A stretch of 64,000 nt of DNA from UBA1309 sp047605645 (lineage in GTDB: Bacteria; Bacteroidota; Bacteroidia; Bacteroidales; Dysgonomonadaceae), in assembly GCA_047605645.1 (NCBI GenBank), contig JASGFJ010000024.1:1-64000 (forward strand), written 5' to 3'. Each line of letters begins with the position of its first letter. Position 1 is the stretch's first letter. Made by a program: the position numbers and the translations under genes. Below, piece by piece: positions 56,226 to 64,000 of this stretch. The notes under the pieces were generated by a model. That model was not told where the DNA came from. It did not search any database and saw only the letters and a list, made by a program, of their open reading frames with translations.

Positions 56226-56601
56226 CGAATGAATGCAATAGTAAATTTTTTGCATAGCATGTGTCAATAGCTCAGATGTAGATTGGATCTTTTTCTGTGC
56301 TTTTACTTTGTATTTGCTTTTTCTGTCAGTAGGAAAAGCATTTAGCAACTTGCTTTATTCAAGGTAACTCCTTGAATAATAATTCTCTATGCCTTTCTCT
56401 TATCCTTTATGGCTTAGCTTTTTTTTGAATAGCTTTGGCGGGAGTACGCATTTATTCAACGTACCAAAAATGTTTCTCTTTCGGGCAAAGTTCTTTTTCT
56501 CTATTTCAAGTTCAGATTGAAGGAGAAAAGGATATGTTCTCCTTTTTTTGTACTTTTGCATGTCCATTTGAATGGAGAAATTCTTCTAAAAAAGAAACAA
56601 A
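56226..56601 (+). other. 376-bp gap: hairpins and panB promoter
   Basis: A perfect 10-bp inverted repeat TTATTCAAGG (56356-56365) / CCTTGAATAA (56371-56380) and an intrinsic terminator (AAGGAGAA 56520-56527 / TTCTCCTT 56537-56544, then TTTTT to 56549) lie here. TACTTTTG (56551-56558) immediately follows as a -7 box for panB. No coding sequence is supported. Confidence 0.6.
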
Positions 56602-57420
56602 ATGTCAACATATACTGAAAACTTAAAAAAAATTACGGCATTCCACTTGTTGGAAATGAAGAAGCAGGGTGAAAAAATCTCCATGCTTACAGCTTATGAT
56701 TATACCATGGCCGGCTTAATTGACGGAGCCGGTACGGATGTGATTTTGGTAGGAGATTCGGCTTCCAATGTGATGGCCGGAAATGCAACGACTTTGCCGA
56801 TTACGCTGGAGCAGATGATTTATCATGGACGTTCGGTTGCAAGAGCGGTGAAGCGTGCCATGGTCGTTGTTGATATGCCGTTTGGAACCGTCTCGGGAAA
56901 TCCCATGAAATCACTGGATAATGCTGTGCGGATGATGCAGGAGACAGGCGTAGATGCTTTGAAGATTGAAGGAGGAGAAGAGGTTCTTGAAGATATAAAA
57001 AAAATTATTGGTGCGGGCATTCCGGTGATGGGACATCTGGGGCTGATGCCTCAGTCGATTAATAAATATGGAGGCTATGGCCTGAGAGCAAAGAGTAACT
57101 CTGAAGCAGAGAAGCTGTCAAATGATGCACAATTGCTCGAAAAAGCAGGATGTTTTGCTGTCGTGCTGGAAAAGATTCCCGCTCAGCTGGCTCAGCGTGT
57201 TTCCGGAGAACTGTCGATTCCTGTTATCGGGATTGGTGCCGGTGGGCAGGTGGATGGACAAGTGCTGGTCGGACAAGACATGTTGGGCATGAATAAAGGA
57301 TTTGCTCCGAAGTTTCTCCGTCGTTATGCCGATTTACATCAGGTGATTACCGATGCTGTCGGAAATTATATTCGGGATGTGAAATCATGTGATTTCCCGA
57401 ATATGGATGAAAGTTATTAA
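56602..57420 (+). CDS. panB: 3-methyl-2-oxobutanoate hydroxymethyltransferase (ketopantoate synthase)
   Basis: A 272-residue TIM-barrel enzyme of pantothenate (vitamin B5/CoA) synthesis. It adds a hydroxymethyl group from methylene-tetrahydrofolate to alpha-ketoisovalerate. Family motifs are complete: MLTAYDYTMA, ILVGDSASNVMAGN with the metal-binding Asp, VVVDMPFG, VMGHLGLMPQS, and the C-terminal IPVIGIGAGGQVDGQVLVGQDMLG. Length is standard. It is 46 bp before topB. Confidence 0.97.
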   Translation: MSTYTENLKKITAFHLLEMKKQGEKISMLTAYDYTMAGLIDGAGTDVILVGDSASNVMAGNATTLPITLEQMIYHGRSVARAVKRAMVVVDMPFGTVSGNPMKSLDNAVRMMQETGVDALKIEGGEEVLEDIKKIIGAGIPVMGHLGLMPQSINKYGGYGLRAKSNSEAEKLSNDAQLLEKAGCFAVVLEKIPAQLAQRVSGELSIPVIGIGAGGQVDGQVLVGQDMLGMNKGFAPKFLRRYADLHQVITDAVGNYIRDVKSCDFPNMDESY

Positions 57421-57466
57421 GTTGCTCTCTAAATAAAAACAAGTTCAAAAAAATAGTCCAGAATAG

Positions 57467-59536
57467 ATGAAAGTTTGTATTGCCGAAAAACCAAGTGTCG
57501 CACGTGAAATAGCCAATGTGTTGGGAGCAAATACCCGCAGAGAAGGATACATCGAGGGCAATGGATACCAGGTGACATGGACTTTCGGACATTTATGTAC
57601 ACTGAAGGAACCTCACGAATATTATTCGCACTGGAAAAGCTGGCGGCTGGATGTACTACCGATGATTCCTCCGAAATTTGGTATCAAACTCATCGATAAT
57701 GACGGCATTCAGAAACAGTTTCATGTGATTGAATCTTTGCTCAAAGATGCGGAAGAAGTGATCAATTGCGGTGATGCCGGGCAGGAGGGAGAACTCATTC
57801 AACGTTGGGTGATGCAGAAAGCCGGGTGTCGGTGTCCGGTGAAGCGTTTATGGATCTCTTCCCTGACGGAGGATGCCATCCGCGAAGGGTTTCAAAAATT
57901 AAAAACTCAGGACGATTTTCGGAGCCTTTACGAAGCCGGTTTGGCTCGTGCCATCGGTGACTGGTTGTTGGGAATGAATGCCACCCGCCTGTATACTATA
58001 AAATACGGGCAGAATCGATCCGTTCTTTCCATTGGACGGGTGCAGACTCCAACGCTGGCATTGATCGTAAATCGCCAGCTTGAAATAGAAAACTTTACAC
58101 CGGAACCTTATTGGGAGTTGAAAACGGTTTACCGCAATACAACTTTTTCAGCCACAAAAGGGAGATTTACCACCGAAGAAGAGGGGCAGGATTTTCTCCG
58201 TACGATTCAAGGCTCGCTCTTTGAAGTGACGGATGTCACGACAAAAAAAGGAGACGAGCTTCCGCCTCGTCTTTTCGACCTGACTTCGTTACAGGTAGAA
58301 TGTAACAAAAAATTTTCGCTCTCGGCAGAAGATACACTTCGTACCATTCAATCGCTCTATGAAAAAAAACTAACCACCTATCCGCGTGTGGATACTACTT
58401 TCCTGAGTGATGATATCTATCCTAAAGTTCCGAATATTCTTCGGGGATTAGCCGGATATGAACCCTTGGTGACACCCATTCTGGACTCGAAAAAGATACT
58501 TAAATCGAAGAAAGTCTTTGATAACAGCAAAGTGACCGATCACCATGCCATCATTCCCACCGGTGTTCGCGCCAATAATGTCACTGACATCGAACGGAAA
58601 GTATATGATTTGGTAACTCGTCGTTTTATTGCTGCATTTTATCCGAATTGTAAAATATCTACGACGACGATTCTGGGAGAAGCAGCCAAAATTGAGTTCA
58701 AGGTGTCGGGTAAACAAATTCTTGAACCCGGATGGCGTGTCGTGTTTGACACCCGCACAAATCAGGTAGAAGAGGAGGAGTCGGATAAAGATGAAGAGGG
58801 TATTTTGCCCGATTTTGTGAAAGGGGAATCGGGACCGCACGAACCTTCCTTGTCGGAGAAATGGACGCAACCTCCTAAATATTATACCGAAGCGACATTG
58901 CTTCGGGCGATGGAAACAGCCGGGAAACTGGTGGATGATGAAGAGCTACGCGATGCTCTGAAGGAGAACGGAATCGGTCGTCCGTCAACACGGGCGAATA
59001 TTATCGAGACCCTTTTTAAGAGAAATTACATCCGAAAGGAACGAAAATCGTTGTATGCGACGCAGACAGGTGTTCAGCTTATTCAAACAATCCAATACGA
59101 CCTGATTAAATCGGCGGAACTAACGGGTATCTGGGAACGTAAACTGCGGCTGATCGAGAGCAAGCAATATGATACAACGCAGTTTCTCAACGAGCTGAAA
59201 ATGATGGTGGCCGATATTGTGATGCGGGTGAAACAGGAATGGGGTAAATCCATTGCTATTGAAGCTTCGAAAGAAGAGAAAAAGGAATCCGATAAGAAGC
59301 CGGCTAAAGAAAAAGAGGCGAAGCCACGCAAAAAGCGAGAAAAGAAGGAAGCACAGCCGAAACCTGAAAAACCGGAGGAAACAAGCTCACCGGAAGTAAC
59401 AAAAGAGGCAACAACTGCAATTCCGGAAGTCTGCCCGCTTTGTGGTAAAGGACGTGTTATAAAAGGAAAAACGGCTTATGGCTGTTCGGAATGGAAGTCG
59501 GGCTGTACATTCCGCTTGCCTTTTCAGCCCGAATAG
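57467..59536 (+). CDS. topB: DNA topoisomerase III
   Basis: A 689-residue type IA topoisomerase. It has an N-terminal Toprim domain (CIAEKPSVAREIANVLG, and NCGDAGQEGELIQ with the acidic metal ligands), a central domain with LSIGRVQTPTLALI, catalytic Tyr305 in LTTYPRVDTTFL, and the GRPSTRANIIETL motif. The C-terminus has a Lys/Glu/Pro-rich linker (about 600-655) and a single topoisomerase zinc finger (CPLCGKG...CSEWKSGCTF). It relaxes negative supercoils and decatenates DNA with single-strand passage. Confidence 0.96.
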   Translation: MKVCIAEKPSVAREIANVLGANTRREGYIEGNGYQVTWTFGHLCTLKEPHEYYSHWKSWRLDVLPMIPPKFGIKLIDNDGIQKQFHVIESLLKDAEEVINCGDAGQEGELIQRWVMQKAGCRCPVKRLWISSLTEDAIREGFQKLKTQDDFRSLYEAGLARAIGDWLLGMNATRLYTIKYGQNRSVLSIGRVQTPTLALIVNRQLEIENFTPEPYWELKTVYRNTTFSATKGRFTTEEEGQDFLRTIQGSLFEVTDVTTKKGDELPPRLFDLTSLQVECNKKFSLSAEDTLRTIQSLYEKKLTTYPRVDTTFLSDDIYPKVPNILRGLAGYEPLVTPILDSKKILKSKKVFDNSKVTDHHAIIPTGVRANNVTDIERKVYDLVTRRFIAAFYPNCKISTTTILGEAAKIEFKVSGKQILEPGWRVVFDTRTNQVEEEESDKDEEGILPDFVKGESGPHEPSLSEKWTQPPKYYTEATLLRAMETAGKLVDDEELRDALKENGIGRPSTRANIIETLFKRNYIRKERKSLYATQTGVQLIQTIQYDLIKSAELTGIWERKLRLIESKQYDTTQFLNELKMMVADIVMRVKQEWGKSIAIEASKEEKKESDKKPAKEKEAKPRKKREKKEAQPKPEKPEETSSPEVTKEATTAIPEVCPLCGKGRVIKGKTAYGCSEWKSGCTFRLPFQPE

Positions 59537-59643
59537 AGGCCGGAGGAAGTTACTATTGATAGGAGTCTGTTATTTTCGCTGTCTGCCAAAATGTCAAAGC
59601 GGAGGATGTGGTTTGATATTTGTATATTTAAAATACAAAATTA

Positions 59644-59979
59644 ATGAGGAAGAATATGTTGAAAGACAAAATTGAAATATTGGGAGATAAGGATGAAAAT
59701 CAGAGTGTAGAAGATTTTTATGCCAAGTTTCGTGAAAAATTATTGGAAGCTCAGACCTTTCCATCCAATTATATTTACAAGTTTATCGTTCCGGCTGATC
59801 AAGCTAAAATCGCCTTGATTCATGCTGTTTTCGAAAATGCAAAGGTTAGTTTTGCTTCCCGTGACAGTAAAACCGGAAAATATACCAGCCTGACTATTAT
59901 TCTGGCCGCCAAAAGTGCGGACGAAATAATTGAATACTACAAAGAAGTTGCGACCATTCCGGGAGTTGTCATGCTTTAA
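59644..59979 (+). CDS. DUF493 (YbeD-like) family protein
   Basis: A 111-residue small cytoplasmic protein with an ACT-like ferredoxin fold typical of DUF493: FPSNYIYKFIVPADQ, then SRDSKTGKYTSLTIILAAKSADEIIEYYKEVATIPGVVML. In E. coli the relative YbeD lies near lipoate genes, but its role is not settled. A second in-frame ATG at 59656 is equally plausible as start. It is followed by a strong terminator. Confidence 0.88.
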   Translation: MRKNMLKDKIEILGDKDENQSVEDFYAKFREKLLEAQTFPSNYIYKFIVPADQAKIALIHAVFENAKVSFASRDSKTGKYTSLTIILAAKSADEIIEYYKEVATIPGVVML

Positions 59980-60005
59980 GGAAAGGGCGTTGGTTTGTTA
60001 TAAAA

Positions 60006-60034
60006 AGAGGCTGTTCTATCTAAGAACAGCCTTT
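60006..60034 (+). terminator. Intrinsic terminator after the DUF493 gene
   Basis: A perfect 10-bp stem AGGCTGTTCT (60008-60017) / AGAACAGCCT (60023-60032), extendable by two pairs, is followed by TTGTTATTTTGTTTT. It also separates this gene from the convergent L,D-transpeptidase pair. Confidence 0.75.
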
Positions 60035-60105
60035 GTTATTTTGTTTTGGTTTCTCACCATCCTGCAGTAACCGGAAATTTAGAGTGTTTCCGTTTCCTTG
60101 TATCG

Positions 60106-60810
60106 TTATCCCATATTTTTCATGAGCTTGATAATGTGGCTATTTGCCAGATAATCCTGTTGCTGTGCATAGATAAACAAGATGGAACCACCCTTGATTG
60201 TGTCTATAATAGGTTTTGCGAACATTCTCGGGAGAGCAGGACATCCGTAACTCCTTCCCAGTCGGCCTGTCGACCGGATAATGCTTTCGCTGCAATAGTC
60301 TGCTCCATGGATGACAATAGCTCTCGCTTTTGCTAAATTGTTGATTCCTTCTTCCAGGCCATCCAGCACCAATGAATAACCGTTACTTCCTATATAAGTA
60401 TTCTCTGTACGGAAAAAGCCCAACGAACTTTTGTGAGAACCGTCCTGGTTGGAAAATGAAGTAGCATATTTTTCTCCGCTGTTTCTTCCGTGGGCGACAT
60501 ACGTTTGGTATAGAATTTTGTGGAACTTCATATCCAGAACATAGAATCTTTTTTCTGTCGAAGGACGGGTATAATCCACCAGGGTTAAAAATGGTGAATT
60601 TTTGATATTTAACTTTTTATAGCCCTCATAAGCATATTCGAAAGCCTGAAAACTGACTTTCCCTTCGAGTTGCATCTCTTGATACAGAGAGTCGCACTCC
60701 GATACTTCGGAACTTGTCTTTTTTTCCTTTATCGGTGTGTTTTCCCTGTCAACAGGAATATTCAGGCTTGTTAATAAAGCCACAGCTAAACAGATTAATA
60801 CCTTTTGCAT
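60106..60810 (-). CDS. Murein L,D-transpeptidase catalytic-domain family protein
   Basis: A 234-residue exported protein. From the ATG at 60810 the N-terminus MQKVLICLAVALLTSLNIP is a signal peptide; a further upstream in-frame ATG would bury it. The catalytic region has VIHGADYCSESII and RSYGCPALP, with the S-x-G-C nucleophile cysteine. It belongs to the compact YkuD-related family that remodels peptidoglycan cross-links or acts as a carboxypeptidase. It lies 51 bp downstream of a second L,D-transpeptidase gene, so the two form an operon. Confidence 0.88.
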   Translation of the reverse strand: MQKVLICLAVALLTSLNIPVDRENTPIKEKKTSSEVSECDSLYQEMQLEGKVSFQAFEYAYEGYKKLNIKNSPFLTLVDYTRPSTEKRFYVLDMKFHKILYQTYVAHGRNSGEKYATSFSNQDGSHKSSLGFFRTENTYIGSNGYSLVLDGLEEGINNLAKARAIVIHGADYCSESIIRSTGRLGRSYGCPALPRMFAKPIIDTIKGGSILFIYAQQQDYLANSHIIKLMKNMG

Positions 60811-60861
60811 ACGAAAAACGAAATTCAATTCCCAAATGTATTTAAATTTCCGGAAATACAT

Positions 60862-61905
60862 TTATTTGATTACCAATACTAAAGACTCTTTAACAGTGGC
60901 CCAGCGGTAAACAAACTGTGCGTGAGAAGATGCATTCCTGACACACTTGTGCGATTTTGGGACTGTACCCAGCGAACTGCTATATTCGGTAAAGGGCGCT
61001 TGAGGATCTTGTGTCGGTATACCGTGGATGTAGGCTCCTGCTGAAAACCGGCTGGCAAAAGGTGCGTATCCGTGAATAACATTGGTGCCGTCTTTAAAGT
61101 AAAACATTTTACTTTTCTTCTCCTGGATAGCAAAAATACCTGTTGGCGTTTCCTGTGCATGGGGTGGCCGGTGTACTCCGCTTGTGGCCGGATTCATGCT
61201 GAGAATATGCCATCCGTCTTCTTTCCGTTCCAGGGTAGCTATGTTTTGGTTGGTAACGTCTACAACTGCAACTTTTCCAAATTTAGGCGTGTTTCCCCAT
61301 TCAATAAGATAACGCGATGGAATCCAGTATTCTCCTTCAAAAGACACTCCCCTTATTTTTTTTAAAGTACCGGAACTATCCGGTTCGACTTTCACAACCC
61401 AACCATCACGTCCATAGCGTTCTACTTCTTTTGTATTATCTATTGAGTACAAGGGGACAGACTGATATCTTTCTACGCCGTAGCTGTCTGTTACTCGTCC
61501 GTAGTCATCACGGACAAAATTCTTTACAGTAGGCGCTTCTGTGTTCAGATTTTTATAATTGGACAATACTGCCCAGTAACCTTCGTCGTTGATTGCATTT
61601 TCAATGTTAGCCAATTCCTCTTTGATTTTGTCCCATTGAAAACGGCGAGTTTTGTCTTTGTATACATATTCGTCTTGCAATGTATGTTTCGTATACTGAA
61701 GATTTTTAATTAAATGGATATCCGCCGCAGTGATTTTCTTTTGTTCTCTTTTCTTTGGAGCCGTTTGTTGAGGAAGAGGCGTTTTTACGATATGGGATTC
61801 GGGAGTGTTTGCTGTTTTTTCTTCGTGAATGCAAGAATAGAAAATAGAGCCTGATGTAAGGATGATGATTGTGAATAAATTGTGTAGTTTGTGTTTCCTT
61901 ATCAT
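60862..61905 (-). CDS. L,D-transpeptidase (YkuD family) lipoprotein
   Basis: A 347-residue protein with a probable lipobox (FYSC, Cys25) when started at 61905; the longer in-frame start at 61971 would hide this signal. The YkuD catalytic domain is C-terminal: ETPTGIFAIQEKK, NVIHGY, AYIHGIP and SHKCVRN carrying the nucleophile cysteine, where the common form is S-x-GC-R. The N-terminal half is a Pro/Lys-rich linker plus an SH3-like region. It is likely anchored in a membrane facing the periplasm, where it would form 3-3 cross-links or attach lipoproteins to peptidoglycan. It is the first gene of a two-gene operon. Confidence 0.88.
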   Translation of the reverse strand: MIRKHKLHNLFTIIILTSGSIFYSCIHEEKTANTPESHIVKTPLPQQTAPKKREQKKITAADIHLIKNLQYTKHTLQDEYVYKDKTRRFQWDKIKEELANIENAINDEGYWAVLSNYKNLNTEAPTVKNFVRDDYGRVTDSYGVERYQSVPLYSIDNTKEVERYGRDGWVVKVEPDSSGTLKKIRGVSFEGEYWIPSRYLIEWGNTPKFGKVAVVDVTNQNIATLERKEDGWHILSMNPATSGVHRPPHAQETPTGIFAIQEKKSKMFYFKDGTNVIHGYAPFASRFSAGAYIHGIPTQDPQAPFTEYSSSLGTVPKSHKCVRNASSHAQFVYRWATVKESLVLVIK

Positions 61906-61996
61906 AGAATTAATTAAGATATATTTAATCATTAATGATGGTTTAACGATTGTGTCGGTTCGAAAGTTCAATAGAATCGGTTTTTTTTATACATAA

Positions 61997-62025
61997 AAAG
62001 ACGTCTGCATATTGCAGACGTCTTT
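61997..62025 (-). terminator. Intrinsic terminator after the DUF4890-like gene
   Basis: A perfect 13-bp inverted repeat (61997-62009 / 62013-62025) with a three-base loop. Read on the minus strand it is followed by a T-rich tail, so it ends the transcript of the gene at 62056-62493. Confidence 0.78.
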
Positions 62026-62055
62026 GGCGCTACAAAGTATAAAATATATAATGGG

Positions 62056-62493
62056 TTAATTTTTTGCAGGAGCGTTTGTGTTGCTATCTTCGTTTACTCC
62101 TTTTTCTCCCCTGTTCATCATTTTCATCCGGCGTTCTTCTCTTTGTTTCTTATAAGCAGAGAAATCTTTCGGAGAAAGTACGGATTCAAATTCTTTGTCT
62201 TTCTGAATAGACAAATCCATCATGTTTTGACGCATTTTCTCGCGATCCTGGACTCTGTTCTTGCGTAACTCATCCTGCTTTTTTGCATACTTCAGGTTGA
62301 TGTCACTGATTTTTTTTGCAGTGTTGTTGTCCAACTTAAATTCTTTGGTTATGCGTTCTGTTTCTTTTTGCGCCATTTGTTCAGCGCTTAACCTTTCACG
62401 CCCCTTGCCCGGACGGACATCCTGTGCCTGCAAACCACCGATCATCAAGGCTGCAATGGCTGTTAAAACTAGTTTCTTCATTTTTTTATCCAT
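62056..62493 (-). CDS. DUF4890-like periplasmic protein (Spy/CpxP-like outline)
   Basis: A 145-residue exported protein with signal peptide (MKKLVLTAIAALMIGGLQAQ from an internal start at 62481) and a highly charged helical body rich in Lys, Glu, Arg and Met (QREERRMKMMNRGEKG). This resembles DUF4890 and CpxP/Spy-type LTxxQ proteins, which act as periplasmic chaperones or stress sensors. The function here is unproven. It is divergent from lepA. Confidence 0.78.
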   Translation of the reverse strand: MDKKMKKLVLTAIAALMIGGLQAQDVRPGKGRERLSAEQMAQKETERITKEFKLDNNTAKKISDINLKYAKKQDELRKNRVQDREKMRQNMMDLSIQKDKEFESVLSPKDFSAYKKQREERRMKMMNRGEKGVNEDSNTNAPAKN

Positions 62494-62598
62494 TTAAAAG
62501 TTTATAAATGTATATTGATTGACTCTCCCTCTGAAAAAAGGTTTAATATGAAAAAGTTAGGGAATTATTTTTTTGTTTATCTTCAATAAGGGAGCCTG

Positions 62599-62629
62599 TT
62601 TAAGATGTGAAAAAATATCTATACCTTTG
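62599..62629 (+). promoter_or_regulatory. lepA promoter (TTTA - 19 bp - TACCTTTG)
   Basis: The -7 box TACCTTTG (62622-62629) is an exact TAnnTTTG match. A -33-like TTTA (62599-62602) sits 19 bp upstream, the canonical Bacteroidetes spacing. The lepA start lies 68 bp further on. Confidence 0.55.
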
Positions 62630-62697
62630 TAGCCTTAGATTGGTGCAGTCTATACTTTTGCATCGGACACTTTGATTTACTCATGTAAAATAGGATA

Positions 62698-64000
62698 ATG
62701 GAAAAAATTCGCAACTTCTGTATTATTGCTCATATAGATCACGGAAAAAGTACACTGGCCGACCGCCTGCTCGAATACACCAAAACGGTGGAAGGACGGG
62801 ACATGCAGGCACAGGTGCTGGACGATATGGATCTGGAGAGAGAACGTGGTATTACAATTAAGAGCCATGCGATACAGATGGAGTATCTTCTCCATGGCGA
62901 AAAATATATATTGAATCTGATTGATACTCCGGGACATGTGGATTTTTCGTATGAAGTATCCCGTTCCATTGCAGCTTGCGAGGGCGCATTGCTGATTGTG
63001 GATGCGGCTCAGGGCATTCAGGCGCAGACGATTTCCAATCTCTATATGGCAATTGAAAATGATTTGGAAATTATTCCCGTACTGAACAAAATTGACCTGC
63101 CGAGTGCCATGCCCGAAGAGGTGGAAGATCAGATTATCGAGCTTCTGGGATGTAAACGAGAAGAAATAATACGCGCTTCGGGAAAAACGGGAGAAGGAGT
63201 GTATGATATTCTGGAAGCTATTGTGGCTAAGATTCCAGCGCCTAAAGGCGATCCCGAGGCACCGCTTCAAGCTTTGATCTTCGATTCTGTCTTCAATTCT
63301 TTTCGCGGAATCATTGCTTACTTCAAGATCGTGAACGGTACTATCCGAAAAGGTGATTTAGTGAAGTTTTTTGCTACCGAAAAGGAATACTATGCCGATG
63401 AAGTGGGTGTTTTGAAACTAACGATGTCGCCCCGTGACGAAATTCGCTGCGGAGATGTCGGATATATTATTTCCGGGATTAAAACATCACGTGAGGTGAA
63501 AGTCGGCGATACGATAACGCATGTGAAGAATTCTTGTAAAAAGGCTATTGAGGGTTTTGAAGAGGTAAAACCGATGGTATTTGCCGGTGTATACCCTATC
63601 GAAAGTGAAGATTTTGAGGATTTACGGTCGTCGCTGGAAAAGCTTCAGTTGAATGATGCTTCCCTTACTTTTCAGCCGGAATCTTCTGTAGCCTTAGGGT
63701 TTGGTTTCCGCTGCGGCTTCCTGGGATTGTTGCACATGGAAATTATACAGGAACGGCTTGACCGAGAATTCAATATGGACGTAATTACAACGGTTCCCAA
63801 TGTTTCCTATATCGTTCACGATAAGAAAGCTGGTATAAAGGAAGTACATAATCCGGCCGGATTGCCCGATCCGACATTGGTCGACTATATCGAAGAACCT
63901 TATATTCGCGCTTCTATTATTACAAACCTGGCATACATAGGCCCTATAATGACTTTGTGTCTTGGCAAACGCGGTATACTTATCAAACAGGAGTATATCT
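62698..64000 (+). CDS. lepA: Elongation factor 4 (LepA), 5' portion cut by the window end
   Basis: The reading frame opens at ATG 62698 (MEKIRNFCIIAHIDHGKSTL) and runs off the window after about 434 codons of the usual 595-600. The GTPase signatures are AHIDHGKST (G1), RGITI (G2), DTPGHVDF (G3) and NKIDLP (G4), followed by the LepA-specific domain II and FGFRCGFLGLLHMEI. LepA is a ribosome-associated translational GTPase. Incomplete because of the window edge, not because of damage. Confidence 0.97.
   Translation, partial: MEKIRNFCIIAHIDHGKSTLADRLLEYTKTVEGRDMQAQVLDDMDLERERGITIKSHAIQMEYLLHGEKYILNLIDTPGHVDFSYEVSRSIAACEGALLIVDAAQGIQAQTISNLYMAIENDLEIIPVLNKIDLPSAMPEEVEDQIIELLGCKREEIIRASGKTGEGVYDILEAIVAKIPAPKGDPEAPLQALIFDSVFNSFRGIIAYFKIVNGTIRKGDLVKFFATEKEYYADEVGVLKLTMSPRDEIRCGDVGYIISGIKTSREVKVGDTITHVKNSCKKAIEGFEEVKPMVFAGVYPIESEDFEDLRSSLEKLQLNDASLTFQPESSVALGFGFRCGFLGLLHMEIIQERLDREFNMDVITTVPNVSYIVHDKKAGIKEVHNPAGLPDPTLVDYIEEPYIRASIITNLAYIGPIMTLCLGKRGILIKQEYI

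Noticed and set aside
56266..56340. tRNA-like AATAGCTCAGATGTAGATTGG stretch
   Set aside because: It resembles a D-loop only; no acceptor stem, anticodon arm or T-loop can be built around it.

Overview
This 64 kb window comes from a Bacteroidota chromosome, most likely order Bacteroidales. The signs are SusC/SusD pairs, a one-protein hybrid two-component regulator, TAnnTTTG-type promoter boxes, starts without strong Shine-Dalgarno sites, SDR-type threonine dehydrogenase, and C-terminal type IX secretion (T9SS) sorting domains. The T9SS cargo suggests a Tannerella/Parabacteroides/Dysgonomonas-like lineage rather than classical Bacteroides, but that is inference. I saw no rRNA, tRNA, CRISPR array or complete insertion sequence.

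Layout. (1) 155-5448 is a fucose catabolic cluster: a divergent AraC regulator, fucose isomerase, a fuculose-phosphate aldolase-like protein and a fucose permease; no fuculokinase is present. (2) 5624-9685 is a hybrid two-component sensor/regulator, separated from its probable target locus by a REP-associated tyrosine transposase whose gene carries REP-like palindromes and tandem repeats inside its reading frame. (3) 11382-35168 is a large polysaccharide utilisation locus (PUL): SusC-SusD-SusC-SusD, a surface glycan-binding lipoprotein, then five consecutive T9SS cargo genes (M60 mucinase-like metallopeptidase, a discoidin-only protein, a family 8 polysaccharide lyase, and two beta-helix proteins sharing a duplicated C-terminus). 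A discoidin-like module recurs in four of these products. (4) 35340-42734 holds an AraC regulator and a MarR-RND efflux operon. (5) 43194-53914 encodes GH2, GH29, GH35, an N-acetylhexosamine-kinase-like protein, a GH109-like protein and the two threonine-to-glycine enzymes. (6) 54052-64000 is mostly housekeeping: an HU-like membrane protein with a small partner, PanB, topoisomerase III, a DUF493 protein, two L,D-transpeptidases, a DUF4890-like protein and the 5' part of lepA.

Taken together, regions 1-3 and 5 read as a host-glycoprotein and glycosaminoglycan foraging island. M60 would cut mucin backbones and PL8 would cut hyaluronan or chondroitin. GH29, GH2, GH35 and GH109 would strip fucose, galactose and alpha-GalNAc from O-glycans. 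Fucose enters the FucI/FucA route, HexNAc may be phosphorylated by the kinase, and exposed threonine may be burned by Tdh/Kbl. The single enzyme calls are well supported by motifs; the integrated pathway is inference.
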